A DNA stretch of 64,000 nt. Origin: Burkholderiales bacterium. Lineage in GTDB: Bacteria; Pseudomonadota; Gammaproteobacteria; Burkholderiales; Nitrosomonadaceae. Under the pieces are notes generated by a model. It worked only from the letters and a program-made list of their open reading frames with translations, made no database searches and had not been told where the DNA came from. The translations under genes and the position numbers were made by a program. Within the stretch, counting starts at the first letter, position 1; every line of letters begins with the position of its first letter. Of the stretch, positions 48,177 to 56,360 are shown in pieces. The DNA lies in the NCBI GenBank assembly GCA_024235735.1, contig JACKLU010000006.1, positions 62,001 to 126,000 on the forward strand, written 5' to 3'.

Positions 48177-48317
48177 GAGACCTTTGCACGGCTACTACGC
48201 GGCACGATAATGGCGTTAAAATTTTGCGAAAAATGCTCATTTACCCCGTGTAAATTCCGCTTTCTCGCAAATTTTTGCCTTATTCTCGTACCGCTCATGA
48301 CGCTGTACAAAGGTCTC
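48177..48317. repeat. MITE-like element family D, copy 2
   Basis: 141 bp, the reverse complement of 26411-26550 with few differences, from gagacctttgcacggc to the complement ending at 48317. It lies just after the kinase gene and has no target duplication that I can see. Confidence 0.8.
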
Positions 48318-48423
48318 AGTCTATAAATACGGGTAATACGGTGCTCCGTATAAAACTCGTTTCTAACTCACTCAAAAGGAAAGTTTGTAAGGATCTGGGG
48401 CGATAATGTTTTCTTGTAACTAT

Positions 48424-48573
48424 CTAGCTTGATGAGTTAAACCGTACAAGTCTTTCCCAGTCAATCGCACCATCCGCATCACAAAACAAGTTGCCAAATT
48501 CCAGTGTAAATTTATTGATTCGTTTCGCGTAGGCTTCGCAATCGCCTAAATATAGATCATGCCTGATTTCCAT
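48424..48573 (-). CDS. Small open reading frame of unknown function, 49 residues
   Basis: ATG at 48573 follows AGGGG by 5 bp, and the frame runs to TAG at 48424: MEIRHDLYLGDCEAYAKRIN, then a segment ending DWERLVRFNSSS. Composition is protein-like (acidic and aromatic residues), with no TM helix. It lies 23 bp downstream of the ABC ATPase gene on the same strand, so it could be cotranscribed. It matches no family I know and may be a small protein or a gene remnant. Confidence 0.4.
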   Translation of the reverse strand: MEIRHDLYLGDCEAYAKRINKFTLEFGNLFCDADGAIDWERLVRFNSSS

Positions 48574-48596
48574 TTTTCCCCTGACTTTCTGATCTT

Positions 48597-49502
48597 TCAA
48601 CTATAATGACGCATCAAATTGACAAAAACATCTTCAAGATCGGGCTGCTGCAATTGCATTTCCAGAATTTGAATATGCGCCTGGCGTAACTCGGCGAGTA
48701 CCGCTTCAATCTGTGCGTACGCATCGATTTTCAATTCGTGCAGGCCGTTGTGATAGCCGGTCTGTTTTTCCTGCACAATTGCAGGTAAAAGATCCGGCTG
48801 CAAACGCAAGCGCAGTGTATAACCCGCTGTCATGGCGGTAATCAGCTGTTGCATGCTGTCTAAGGCGATAATTTTACCTTGTTTCAGCATCGCGACGCGA
48901 TTACACAACGCTTCGGCCTCTTCCAGGTAGTGCGTCGTCAGCACAATGGTATGCCCCGCCGTGTTGAGTTGCTGGATAAAATCCCAGAGTGATTGGCGCA
49001 ACGCCACATCCACACCCGCCGTTGGTTCGTCGAGAATAATGACCGGCGGCTTGTGCACTAAAGCCTGCGCCACCATGACACGCCGTTTCATGCCACCGGA
49101 CAGCGCGCGCATATTGACATCCGCTTTATCCGTCAAATCCAGGCGTTCGATAATTTCAGTGATCCAGGCGTCGTTTTTACGAATACCATAGTAACCCGAT
49201 TGAATCCGTAGCGCTTCGCGAACGGTAAAGAATGGATCAAAAACCAGCTCTTGCGGCACCACGCCGAGCAGCCGCCGGGCTTCCCGATACTGCTGGGTGA
49301 CATGCCGTCCCTGGATGCGGACAGTTCCGCTGTCGGCAATGGCCAATCCGGCAATGACGTTGATCAGTGTGGTCTTGCCGGCGCCGTTGGGACCCAGCAG
49401 CGCAAAGAATTCACCTTCGTGGATATCGAGCTCGATGTGATCAAGCGCACAGACAGAACCAAAACATTTACATACCTGCTTGACTTCGATAGCGGCTGTC
49501 AT
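48597..49502 (-). CDS. ABC-2 type transporter ATP-binding protein (YadG/NodI-like)
   Basis: 301 residues. The Walker A is LGPNGAGKTT, signature ALSGGMKRRVMVAQAL and Walker B VIILDEPTAGVD, with the H-loop TTHYLEEAE. Such ATPases work with an ABC-2 permease, often in the order mla genes - ATPase - permease - bolA - murA in betaproteobacteria. Here the permease and the later genes are missing: downstream is only a small frame and a family D repeat. It lies 51 bp after the STAS gene on the same strand. The partner permease must be elsewhere. Confidence 0.9.
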   Translation of the reverse strand: MTAAIEVKQVCKCFGSVCALDHIELDIHEGEFFALLGPNGAGKTTLINVIAGLAIADSGTVRIQGRHVTQQYREARRLLGVVPQELVFDPFFTVREALRIQSGYYGIRKNDAWITEIIERLDLTDKADVNMRALSGGMKRRVMVAQALVHKPPVIILDEPTAGVDVALRQSLWDFIQQLNTAGHTIVLTTHYLEEAEALCNRVAMLKQGKIIALDSMQQLITAMTAGYTLRLRLQPDLLPAIVQEKQTGYHNGLHELKIDAYAQIEAVLAELRQAHIQILEMQLQQPDLEDVFVNLMRHYS

Positions 49503-49553
49503 GGATGAAACCGGAAAAAAGGGATCTGCACCGGCAATGGACTGAAGTACAAA

Positions 49554-49853
49554 CTAATGTTCCGGTCGATCCTGGTCAGACGCCAGAATCGATGTAACAT
49601 CATAGAGTTGCATTAAACTTTCGAGACTGGCCGGAAAATGAACGAACTTCAACTGGCAGCCTTTTCGATCGGCCGCGCGCCGCCATTCAAACAACATGCT
49701 GATAACGGTTGAATCAACCTCGGTGACTTTCTGCAGATCAACGTGCAGCAGATTGCTGCTCAGCAGTTCAATACCCTGCCGCGTCAGACCGGTGACATTG
49801 CTTACCGTCACCTCGCCTTCGACAACGAGCGTATCGCCATCGCGGTATATCAT
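49554..49853 (-). CDS. mlaB: STAS-domain protein of the Mla system
   Basis: About 99 residues from ATG 49853 (MIYRDGDTLVV), preferred because GGCGGA lies 6 bp upstream; an ATG 21 bp further up has no ribosome site. The STAS pattern is clear: VVEGEVTVSNVTGL, LHVDLQKVTEVDSTVISMLFEWRRAA and LKFVHFPASLESLMQLYDV. MlaB binds MlaF and steadies the MlaFEDB complex, which moves phospholipids between the outer and inner membranes. It follows mlaC by 58 bp. Confidence 0.86.
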   Translation of the reverse strand: MIYRDGDTLVVEGEVTVSNVTGLTRQGIELLSSNLLHVDLQKVTEVDSTVISMLFEWRRAADRKGCQLKFVHFPASLESLMQLYDVTSILASDQDRPEH

Positions 49854-49911
49854 ACTGTATCCGCCATTATGCATGATGATACGCCGGTGATCACGGGCTA
49901 CCGTCTGCCTG

Positions 49912-50538
49912 TTATCGACTGCCTTCGAGCGATCGATTCTTGTCCGCCAAGGTTTTTATCAGCCCATCAACGCCACCTCTGCGAATCTGACTGCTGAACG
50001 AACCGCGATAATTGGTCACCAGACTGACGCCCGCGACGGTTACATCATAGACTTTCCAGCCATCCGAATTCTTTTCCATACTGTAATCAATCGGCACCGG
50101 TTCCCGGCCTTGCTTCTGGAAAACCATCGTTCTGACTGTCGTATCGTTTTTGTCACCCAGATTCGCTACCGGATTAACCTTGACGGTTTCATCGCGATAG
50201 GTCGTCAATGCATTCGAATAGGTTCTGACCAGCAGCGTTCTGAATTCGTTGACGATTGTCTGTTGTTGCTCAGGTGTCGCATCGGACCAATGCTTCCCCA
50301 TCGCCAGCCGCGTCATACGATTAAAGTTAAAATGCGGCAGAACCTTGATTTCAATCAGATCCAGCATTTTTTCCTTGTCGCCATTTCTAAGTGCTTCATC
50401 CTGCTTAATAATATCAAGCACATCACGAACGGTTTGGTCAACAAGCCGATCAGGCGCCATTGCCCATGCCGGGAACACAAACAATGGAGCAATCAATAAA
50501 GCAACCCAGAAAGTTATCACACGCGCATATCTTTTCAT
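49912..50538 (-). CDS. mlaC: Phospholipid-binding protein MlaC
   Basis: 208 residues. The signal peptide ends at FPAWAMAPD. The sequence VRDVLDIIKQDEALRNGDKEKMLDLIEIKVLPHFNFNRMTRLAMGKHW, then FRTLLVRTYSNALTTYRDETVKV and SDGWKVYDVTVAGVSLVTNYRGSFS, is typical of MlaC/Ttg2D. It carries phospholipid through the periplasm between MlaA and the MlaFEDB complex. No mlaA gene is seen nearby. Confidence 0.95.
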   Translation of the reverse strand: MKRYARVITFWVALLIAPLFVFPAWAMAPDRLVDQTVRDVLDIIKQDEALRNGDKEKMLDLIEIKVLPHFNFNRMTRLAMGKHWSDATPEQQQTIVNEFRTLLVRTYSNALTTYRDETVKVNPVANLGDKNDTTVRTMVFQKQGREPVPIDYSMEKNSDGWKVYDVTVAGVSLVTNYRGSFSSQIRRGGVDGLIKTLADKNRSLEGSR

Positions 50539-50608
50539 TGTTCCCTCACTTCTTCATTCCGTAATCGATATTGAATTAATAAAACAGTTTCTCGAGACGC
50601 TCTGCCAA

Positions 50609-51079
50609 CTAAAAGTCATTATCTTCCGATGCCTTGTCAAACAGGAATCGCCCGATCATTTCTTCCAGCACCATGGCGGAATTGGTTTTCATTATTGTAT
50701 CACCTTCCTTGAGCATCACCTCATCGCCGCCCGCCGCGAGCCCGATATACTGCTCTCCCAGCAAGCCGGCCGTCAGGATGCTGGCAAACGTATCCTTGGG
50801 GAATTGATAGCGGCTGTCGATATTCATCGTGACGATCGCATCATACGTGCTGGTGCTGAATTGAATATCGGCGACACGGCCAACCACCACGCCCGAGCTT
50901 TTAACCGGCGCTCTGGTCTTGAGGCCGCCAATGTTGTCGAAATTACCCTTGACCACATAACTGTCCGCGATGCCATACGTATCCAGATTGCCGACTTTCA
51001 AGCTTAAAAACATCAGTGCGGCAATGCCGGTCATCACAAACAATCCTACCCAGAAATCCAATGTCCTGCGTTGCATCAC
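50609..51079 (-). CDS. mlaD: MlaD, MCE-domain membrane protein
   Basis: 156 residues. One N-terminal TM helix (FWVGLFVMTGIAALMFLSLKVG) is followed by the MCE domain: YVVKGNFDNIGGLKTRAPVKSSGVVVGRV and FASILTAGLLGEQYIGL. MlaD forms a hexameric ring in the periplasm that holds lipid above MlaE. The C-terminal part (LEEMIGRFLFDKASEDNDF) is short, as in other MlaD. One base separates it from mlaE. Confidence 0.95.
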   Translation of the reverse strand: MMQRRTLDFWVGLFVMTGIAALMFLSLKVGNLDTYGIADSYVVKGNFDNIGGLKTRAPVKSSGVVVGRVADIQFSTSTYDAIVTMNIDSRYQFPKDTFASILTAGLLGEQYIGLAAGGDEVMLKEGDTIMKTNSAMVLEEMIGRFLFDKASEDNDF

Positions 51080-51080
51080 T

Positions 51081-51875
51081 TTATAATCCTCTAAACATGA
51101 AAGCCGTCAGAATGAAATCAAGCCCCAGTATCGCCAGCGAAGACGTCACCACGGTGCGCGTTGTCGCGCCGGATACGCCCTCGGCTGTTGGTGGTGAATC
51201 ATACCCTTCAAAAACAGCGATAGCGGTTACCGCCACGCCAAAAAAACAGCTTTTAATAAAACCGTTGAGTATGTCAATTCTGAAATCAACGTTACTTTGC
51301 ATCTGCGACCAGAATGAACCGGCGTCCACGCCGATAAACGTAACCGTCACAAGATACCCGCCGAATACGCCCATCACCGAAAAAATGGCTGCCAGAAACG
51401 GCATGGAAATCACGCCTGCCCAGAAGCGCGGCGCAACGACGCGCGCTACCGGGTCGACGGCCATCATCCCCATGGCGGCCAATTGTTCTGTTGCCTTCAT
51501 CAAACCGATCTCGGCGGTAATCGCCGAGCCCGCCCGGCTGGCAAACAACAGCGCGGCAACCACCGGCCCGAGTTCGCGCACCAGCGACAGCGCAACCAGT
51601 GTGCCGACGGCCGATTCAGAGCCATACTTCTGCAATGTTTCGTAACCCTGCAAACCCAGTACCATGCCAACAAAAAGCCCTGACACCACGATGATGATCA
51701 GCGACAAAACACCGACATAATAAAGTTCGCGAATAACCAGACCAAAACGCCGGAAACTGGTTCCGGATTTTAGCAGCACCAGCAGAAAAAATCGGGTGGC
51801 ATGCCCCAGCTGCCAGATCCCTTCTATGGTGCGGTGACCGATGCCGCGAATACTCGCGGCAAGATGTTTAAACAA
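51081..51875 (-). CDS. mlaE: MlaE, permease of the phospholipid transport system
   Basis: 264 residues with five or six helices. The conserved stretches ELGPVVAALLFASRAGSAITAEIGLMKATEQLAAMGMMAVDPVARVVAPRFWAG and FFGVAVTAIAVFEGYDSPPTAEGVSGATTRTVV are typical of MlaE. It is the inner-membrane channel of the phospholipid transporter. It overlaps mlaF by 8 bp, so the two are cotranslated. Confidence 0.96.
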   Translation of the reverse strand: MFKHLAASIRGIGHRTIEGIWQLGHATRFFLLVLLKSGTSFRRFGLVIRELYYVGVLSLIIIVVSGLFVGMVLGLQGYETLQKYGSESAVGTLVALSLVRELGPVVAALLFASRAGSAITAEIGLMKATEQLAAMGMMAVDPVARVVAPRFWAGVISMPFLAAIFSVMGVFGGYLVTVTFIGVDAGSFWSQMQSNVDFRIDILNGFIKSCFFGVAVTAIAVFEGYDSPPTAEGVSGATTRTVVTSSLAILGLDFILTAFMFRGL

Positions 51876-52680
51876 GTGCTTTCTCCAGATTTAAATCCCG
51901 GCGATAGGACTGCGCGGGATAATGAAAAGGCACAGGACCGTCGACTTCGCCATGAACGAACTGATGGACAAACGGCGTTACGGAATCCCTGACCTCCGCC
52001 GGCGTGCCATGCGCGGCGATAACACCGTCCGCGATAAAGTAAACGTAGTCGACAATTTTCAACGACTCCTGCACATCGTGCGTCACAATGACCGATGTCA
52101 TGCCAAGCGTGTCAGTCATGCGCCGGATCAGGCTGCCGATAACACCCAGTGATATCGGATCCAATCCGGTGAATGGCTCGTCGTACATGATCAGCATCGG
52201 ATCGAGTGCAATCGAACGCGCCAGCGCCACGCGGCGCGCCATGCCGCCGGATAATTCAGCGGGCATCAGATGATGTGCGCCACGCAATCCAACGGCGTGC
52301 AGTTTCATCAGTACCAGATCGCGGATCATGGATTCCGGCAAGTCGGTGTGTTCGCGCATTTGAAAAGCAACATTATCAAACACCGACAGGTCGGTAAATA
52401 ATGCGCCAAACTGAAACAACATGCCCATTTTGCGGCGTATTTCGAAAAGGGCGTCGCGTTCCAGCTCATGGACGACCTGGCCTGAAACCTTGACATAGCC
52501 TGAGGACGGGACAACTTCACCGCCTATCAGTCTCAACAGCGTCGTCTTTCCCGATCCGCTGCCGCCCATGATAGCGATCACCTGACCGCGCTTCATGGTC
52601 ATGTTGATGCCTTTCAGGATTGGGCGTGAATTGTAGGAAAAATTCAGATCACTGATTTCCACCAGAACTTCGGGTGTCAT
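51868..52680 (-). CDS. mlaF: MlaF, ATPase of the phospholipid transport system
   Basis: 270 residues. Walker A GGSGSGKTT, signature LSGGMARRVALARS, Walker B LIMYDEPFTGLDP and the H-loop VTHDVQE are complete. It powers the MlaFEDB transporter from the cytoplasm. It is the first gene of the mlaFEDCB-ATPase operon on the minus strand. The C-terminal tail (VHQFVHGEVDGPVPFHYP), present in MlaF, contacts neighbouring subunits in known structures. Confidence 0.96.
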   Translation of the reverse strand: MTPEVLVEISDLNFSYNSRPILKGINMTMKRGQVIAIMGGSGSGKTTLLRLIGGEVVPSSGYVKVSGQVVHELERDALFEIRRKMGMLFQFGALFTDLSVFDNVAFQMREHTDLPESMIRDLVLMKLHAVGLRGAHHLMPAELSGGMARRVALARSIALDPMLIMYDEPFTGLDPISLGVIGSLIRRMTDTLGMTSVIVTHDVQESLKIVDYVYFIADGVIAAHGTPAEVRDSVTPFVHQFVHGEVDGPVPFHYPAQSYRRDLNLEKALV

Positions 52681-52785
52681 GATGCTATTCGCTCACTGGC
52701 GGACAGAGTAAATGGATAATTCTGATTCGAATACAGTTTGGAGTTGCACATAGAATGGCATTTCATCAGTCGGTTTGGACAACAA

Positions 52786-54225
52786 TCATGGACGCGCGTT
52801 AATGTCCTGTAAATAGGCATAAAGATCTTTTTTGATTTCGGGGGCGAGCAGATACAACCCGATGATGTTCGGTATCGCCATGGCGAATACCATGGCATCG
52901 GTAAACAGGATGATGTTCGACAACTGTGTCGCCGAACCGATAACGATGAAAAAACAAAACAGGATTTTATAAAAATTTTCAACGATATCGTATTCGCCGA
53001 AAAGATAGGTTGCACCTTTCAGTCCGTAATAAGACCATGAAATCATGGTTGAATAGGCGAACAGAAAAACGGTTGCCGATAATACGAAGGGAAACCACGT
53101 TATTCCGGATTCGAATGCGCGCGATGTCAATGCCACGCCCTCCATGCCATTGCCCTCAATGTATGCCCCCGTTATCACAATTACAAAAGCAGTGACCATA
53201 CAAATTACCACAGTGTCGATAAACGGACCGAGCATACCGACCATACCCTGGCTGACCGGCTGATCTGTTTTAACCGCGCTGTGCGCAATCGACGACGAAC
53301 CCAATCCCGCTTCATTGGAAAACGTCGCACGTTGCACACCCATCAGCAAAGCGCCCATGAGTGCACCGACTCCCGCTTCCGGATAAAGCGCCATTTCCAG
53401 AATGGTCATTATTGCAGCGGGAATCGCTTCGTAATGTAAACCAATAACGAAAATGCCGGCTACGATATAGATAATCGCCATCAGCGGCACGACGCGACTG
53501 GCCACGGCCGCGATCCATTTGATCCCGCCGATAATCACGAGGCCGACGAGTACGGCCATAAAAACGCCGAACATCCAGCCCCTTTCTGACAGGATGCCGT
53601 TTTCACCTCCCGTGACAATCAACGCCTGCTGGTAGGCTTGATTGGCCTGAAACAAGCCGCCTGCGCCAATTGCACCGCCAACGCAGCACAACGCAAACAA
53701 CCCCGCCATAAACCGGCCCAACTGCGATTTTCCATGCTGATCAAACGCGGCGCGTAAATAGTACATGGGCCCACCAGAAATGGCTTCCGGATGTTTTTTT
53801 GATCCATGCTGGCGGTACTTTACACCCAGCGTAACTTCGATGAACTTCGTCGACATGCCGAAAACGCCCATCACCGCCATCCAGAATGCCGCTCCGGGAC
53901 CACCGACAGAAATCGCCACCGCGACACCCGCGATATTACCCAGTCCCACAGTGCCGGACAACGAAGTCATCAATGCCTGGAAACGATTAATCTGTCCATC
54001 GACATTCTGACGATCGTACTTGCCCTGCAGCACCGCGATACCATGCATAAAATACCGCACATTGATGAAGTTGAAATAAAATGTAAAAAAAAGCGCTGCA
54101 ATCACCAGCCAGATCAATACCAGCTTAATTTCCAGTCCCAGCAACGGTATGCTATAAAAAATGACTGACGCAACCGCGTTTGAAACGGGTTCAAAAGCAG
54201 TATCAATAATTCTGTCAATTTCCAT
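52786..54225 (-). CDS. Sodium:alanine (AGCS family) symporter
   Basis: 479 residues with about ten or eleven helices. GTVGLGNIAGVAVAISVGGPGAAFWM, KFIEVTLGVKYR, GGPMYYL and RATFSNEAGLGSSSIAHSAVKTDQPVSQG are the hallmarks of the AGCS family (AlsT/AgcS/DagA). It takes up alanine or glycine with Na+. It sits on its own, upstream of the mla operon on the same strand with a 105-bp gap in which I see no clear promoter. In an ammonia oxidiser it may serve amino-acid uptake together with putA. Confidence 0.93.
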   Translation of the reverse strand: MEIDRIIDTAFEPVSNAVASVIFYSIPLLGLEIKLVLIWLVIAALFFTFYFNFINVRYFMHGIAVLQGKYDRQNVDGQINRFQALMTSLSGTVGLGNIAGVAVAISVGGPGAAFWMAVMGVFGMSTKFIEVTLGVKYRQHGSKKHPEAISGGPMYYLRAAFDQHGKSQLGRFMAGLFALCCVGGAIGAGGLFQANQAYQQALIVTGGENGILSERGWMFGVFMAVLVGLVIIGGIKWIAAVASRVVPLMAIIYIVAGIFVIGLHYEAIPAAIMTILEMALYPEAGVGALMGALLMGVQRATFSNEAGLGSSSIAHSAVKTDQPVSQGMVGMLGPFIDTVVICMVTAFVIVITGAYIEGNGMEGVALTSRAFESGITWFPFVLSATVFLFAYSTMISWSYYGLKGATYLFGEYDIVENFYKILFCFFIVIGSATQLSNIILFTDAMVFAMAIPNIIGLYLLAPEIKKDLYAYLQDINARP

Positions 54226-54579
54226 TAAATTTTAGAAACTCCCTGGCTTGGTGCTGCCACAAGGCATTTTTCACATTAAAAAGTCAGCAATAAGATTTCG
54301 CTAACGAAAAGCAAAGTTAAAAACCCTTTTTTCCAGTGCATGTGTTTTGATTGATATGTGCTTTAATGAAAACCCGAGGCGCGGATTGCGCAGTTTATGT
54401 GATCAAAGCGCAGTTTCAGCAGCGCAATGGTTTTATTTCACTGATATGCATTGCATGCTTCTCTTGCGCAGACTTAAAGCCCCGTAATTGTGCCATATTT
54501 TCAATTCAAACGCATTTTTCACGCATAACCCCGATGAATACAGGCCATTACCCTATGACAAACAAGGACTGGCGCTCAC
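54226..54579. other. Divergent intergenic region without clear feature
   Basis: 354 bp between the alanine symporter (minus) and the nuclease (plus). Open frames here have no family features or ribosome sites. Promoters for both genes should lie here, but I see none that is convincing, and none of the shared operators. Confidence 0.4.
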
Positions 54580-55431
54580 ATGAATAACACAATGCGGAAA
54601 CTGTATTATCTGTTCACAACGATATGTTGCCAGTTAATCGCACAACCGCTTCTCAACGCGGAAATTTATCGCATTGTAGACGAATCAGGTCGAGTGCTTT
54701 ATACGGACAAAGCACCCGAAAACACCAGGAATATTCAACAGACGACTTTGTCTGTGCAGGCATACCGGCGTTTGTATCCGGTCAAAAGTGTTTATGACGG
54801 CGATACGATCATCCTGGAAAACAATCAGCGCATCCGATTACTGGGTGTCAATACGCCGGAAATCGAGAGCCGCCACCGTCCCGGCGAACCTGGCGGCGTG
54901 GCAGCCCGGACGTGGTTGCACAGCCAGATCGAAAACCGACAGGTTTATCTGGAATATGATCAGGAAAAAAAGGATAAATACGACCGTCAGCTCGCTCATG
55001 TCTTCCTACCTGACGGCACGCACCTTAATCTGGAATTGCTCAAGCAGGGACTGGCATTCATGAGCATTGTTCCGCCCAACCTGCGCTATGCGGAAGCCTT
55101 CAGCCGCGCGCAGCAGCAGGCCGAAAAACAGGCGCTGGGCATCTGGCGTGAACCCGGTTATCAGGTGCGCCCGCTGGATCAAATCGCATCCGGCGCGCGC
55201 GGCTGGCAGCGTTTTACCGGAATTCCGAAGCAAGTCCAGCAAAAACGCAGCTTTACCTATCTGATTCTTAACGATCAGGTCAGCATACGCATTGCCAATG
55301 ATCATCTGAGTCTTTTTCCCGCGCTGGAAACATATCTGAACAGGAATATTGAAATTCGCGGATGGGTGTCGCGCAGACACAATCGTTTCATGATATCCGT
55401 TCAGCACCCGAGCGCGCTCATACTCCGCTGA
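54580..55431 (+). CDS. Thermonuclease-family protein with DUF4124-like N-terminus
   Basis: 283 residues. A signal peptide (LYYLFTTICCQLIAQPLLNAEI) is followed by EIYRIVDESGRVLYTDKAPEN, a DUF4124-type start, then the staphylococcal-nuclease fold: VKSVYDGDTIILENNQRIRLLGVNTPEIESR (Asp and Arg of the active site), EYDQEKKDKYDRQLAHVFL and LLKQGLAFM. It probably degrades nucleic acids outside the cytoplasm. The last 80 residues (SFTYLILNDQVSIRI) form an extra domain of unknown role. A second in-frame Met at 5 could be the start. Confidence 0.87.
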   Translation: MNNTMRKLYYLFTTICCQLIAQPLLNAEIYRIVDESGRVLYTDKAPENTRNIQQTTLSVQAYRRLYPVKSVYDGDTIILENNQRIRLLGVNTPEIESRHRPGEPGGVAARTWLHSQIENRQVYLEYDQEKKDKYDRQLAHVFLPDGTHLNLELLKQGLAFMSIVPPNLRYAEAFSRAQQQAEKQALGIWREPGYQVRPLDQIASGARGWQRFTGIPKQVQQKRSFTYLILNDQVSIRIANDHLSLFPALETYLNRNIEIRGWVSRRHNRFMISVQHPSALILR

Positions 55432-55568
55432 CGTTGATTCAGAATCGGCGCAAGTCTCGATAAAGAGAACAGTGTGAAATAAAATGGAGCGACGAAACAG
55501 AATATGCGCATACCCGTTCGATTTGAATGCAATAATGCGTTTTCCAACGAAATCACTGACGGGCGTTG

Positions 55569-56255
55569 TCAGAAACTGCCATACGACGAACGTTGTCTGC
55601 GCCAGCTGATTTTAGGAATAATCAGACCCAGCAGCAGTCCACCACCCAGTACTAGCGCGCCGGTAATAAACCAGTCTTTTTCATTATTGTTGCTTAACTC
55701 GCTGAACTGTTCCTGCAGTGTCTTAATCTGCGCTTTTGCTTCGGCCAGCTGCTGTTGCAACTGTTTATTTTCAGCATCAATCGCCAGCACATTCGCAGCC
55801 CTGTTCCTGATTGCGTCCAACTGCTCCTCCACTGCTTTTTTTTCCGCTTCAATAAGCGCTATGCGCTTATTGACATTGTCATACTCGATTTTTACGGCAT
55901 TCAGCTGGCCACGTATGCTCGCATCCTTCGGTTCAGTTTGGGTGACTTGCTTGACCAGATTCTCCAGTTGCACGCGTGCAACCGGTTCACGAATGAGATA
56001 GCGGGTCAGTACCCAGCCTTCCGTGCCGGCGTTTGTCTGAACACGCACGTAGCCATTGTCAACTTCCGGATCCAGTACGGTCAACGCCGCGCCGCTTTTC
56101 AGCATGCGTATGATCGCGTGATTGCCGCTGGGCCCGGTGCGCAACATCACTTCGAACTGATCGGTGACATAGCGCTGATCGGCATGAACCAAGGCTGGCA
56201 ATGCTGCACAAACAGCGATAAAAAATTGCAGTATCAAAAGAATTTTTCTCTTCAT
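55569..56255 (-). CDS. SH3-domain and coiled-coil membrane protein (TIGR04211/YgiM type)
   Basis: 228 residues. The signal peptide ends at ALVHADQ. A bacterial SH3 domain (VMLRTGPSGNHAIIRMLKSGAALTVLD ... GWVLTRYL) is followed by a long coiled coil (about 95-185, for example NKRIALIEAEKKAVEEQLDAIRNRA) and a C-terminal helix DWFITGALVLGGGLLLGLIIP with a basic tail. This matches TIGR04211 proteins. It is periplasmic and anchored at its C-terminus; the role is unclear. It lies downstream of sdhA on the same strand, where sdhB would often be. Confidence 0.88.
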   Translation of the reverse strand: MKRKILLILQFFIAVCAALPALVHADQRYVTDQFEVMLRTGPSGNHAIIRMLKSGAALTVLDPEVDNGYVRVQTNAGTEGWVLTRYLIREPVARVQLENLVKQVTQTEPKDASIRGQLNAVKIEYDNVNKRIALIEAEKKAVEEQLDAIRNRAANVLAIDAENKQLQQQLAEAKAQIKTLQEQFSELSNNNEKDWFITGALVLGGGLLLGLIIPKISWRRQRSSYGSF

Positions 56256-56360
56256 AAACCAAGCATTCCCTATCGAATTAAAACATGCCTAGAGAACCCC
56301 GCCGTGCAGCAATACCGAACAAAATCGGAGCGAAACTGACGGTGTCATTGAGCGTATGCG

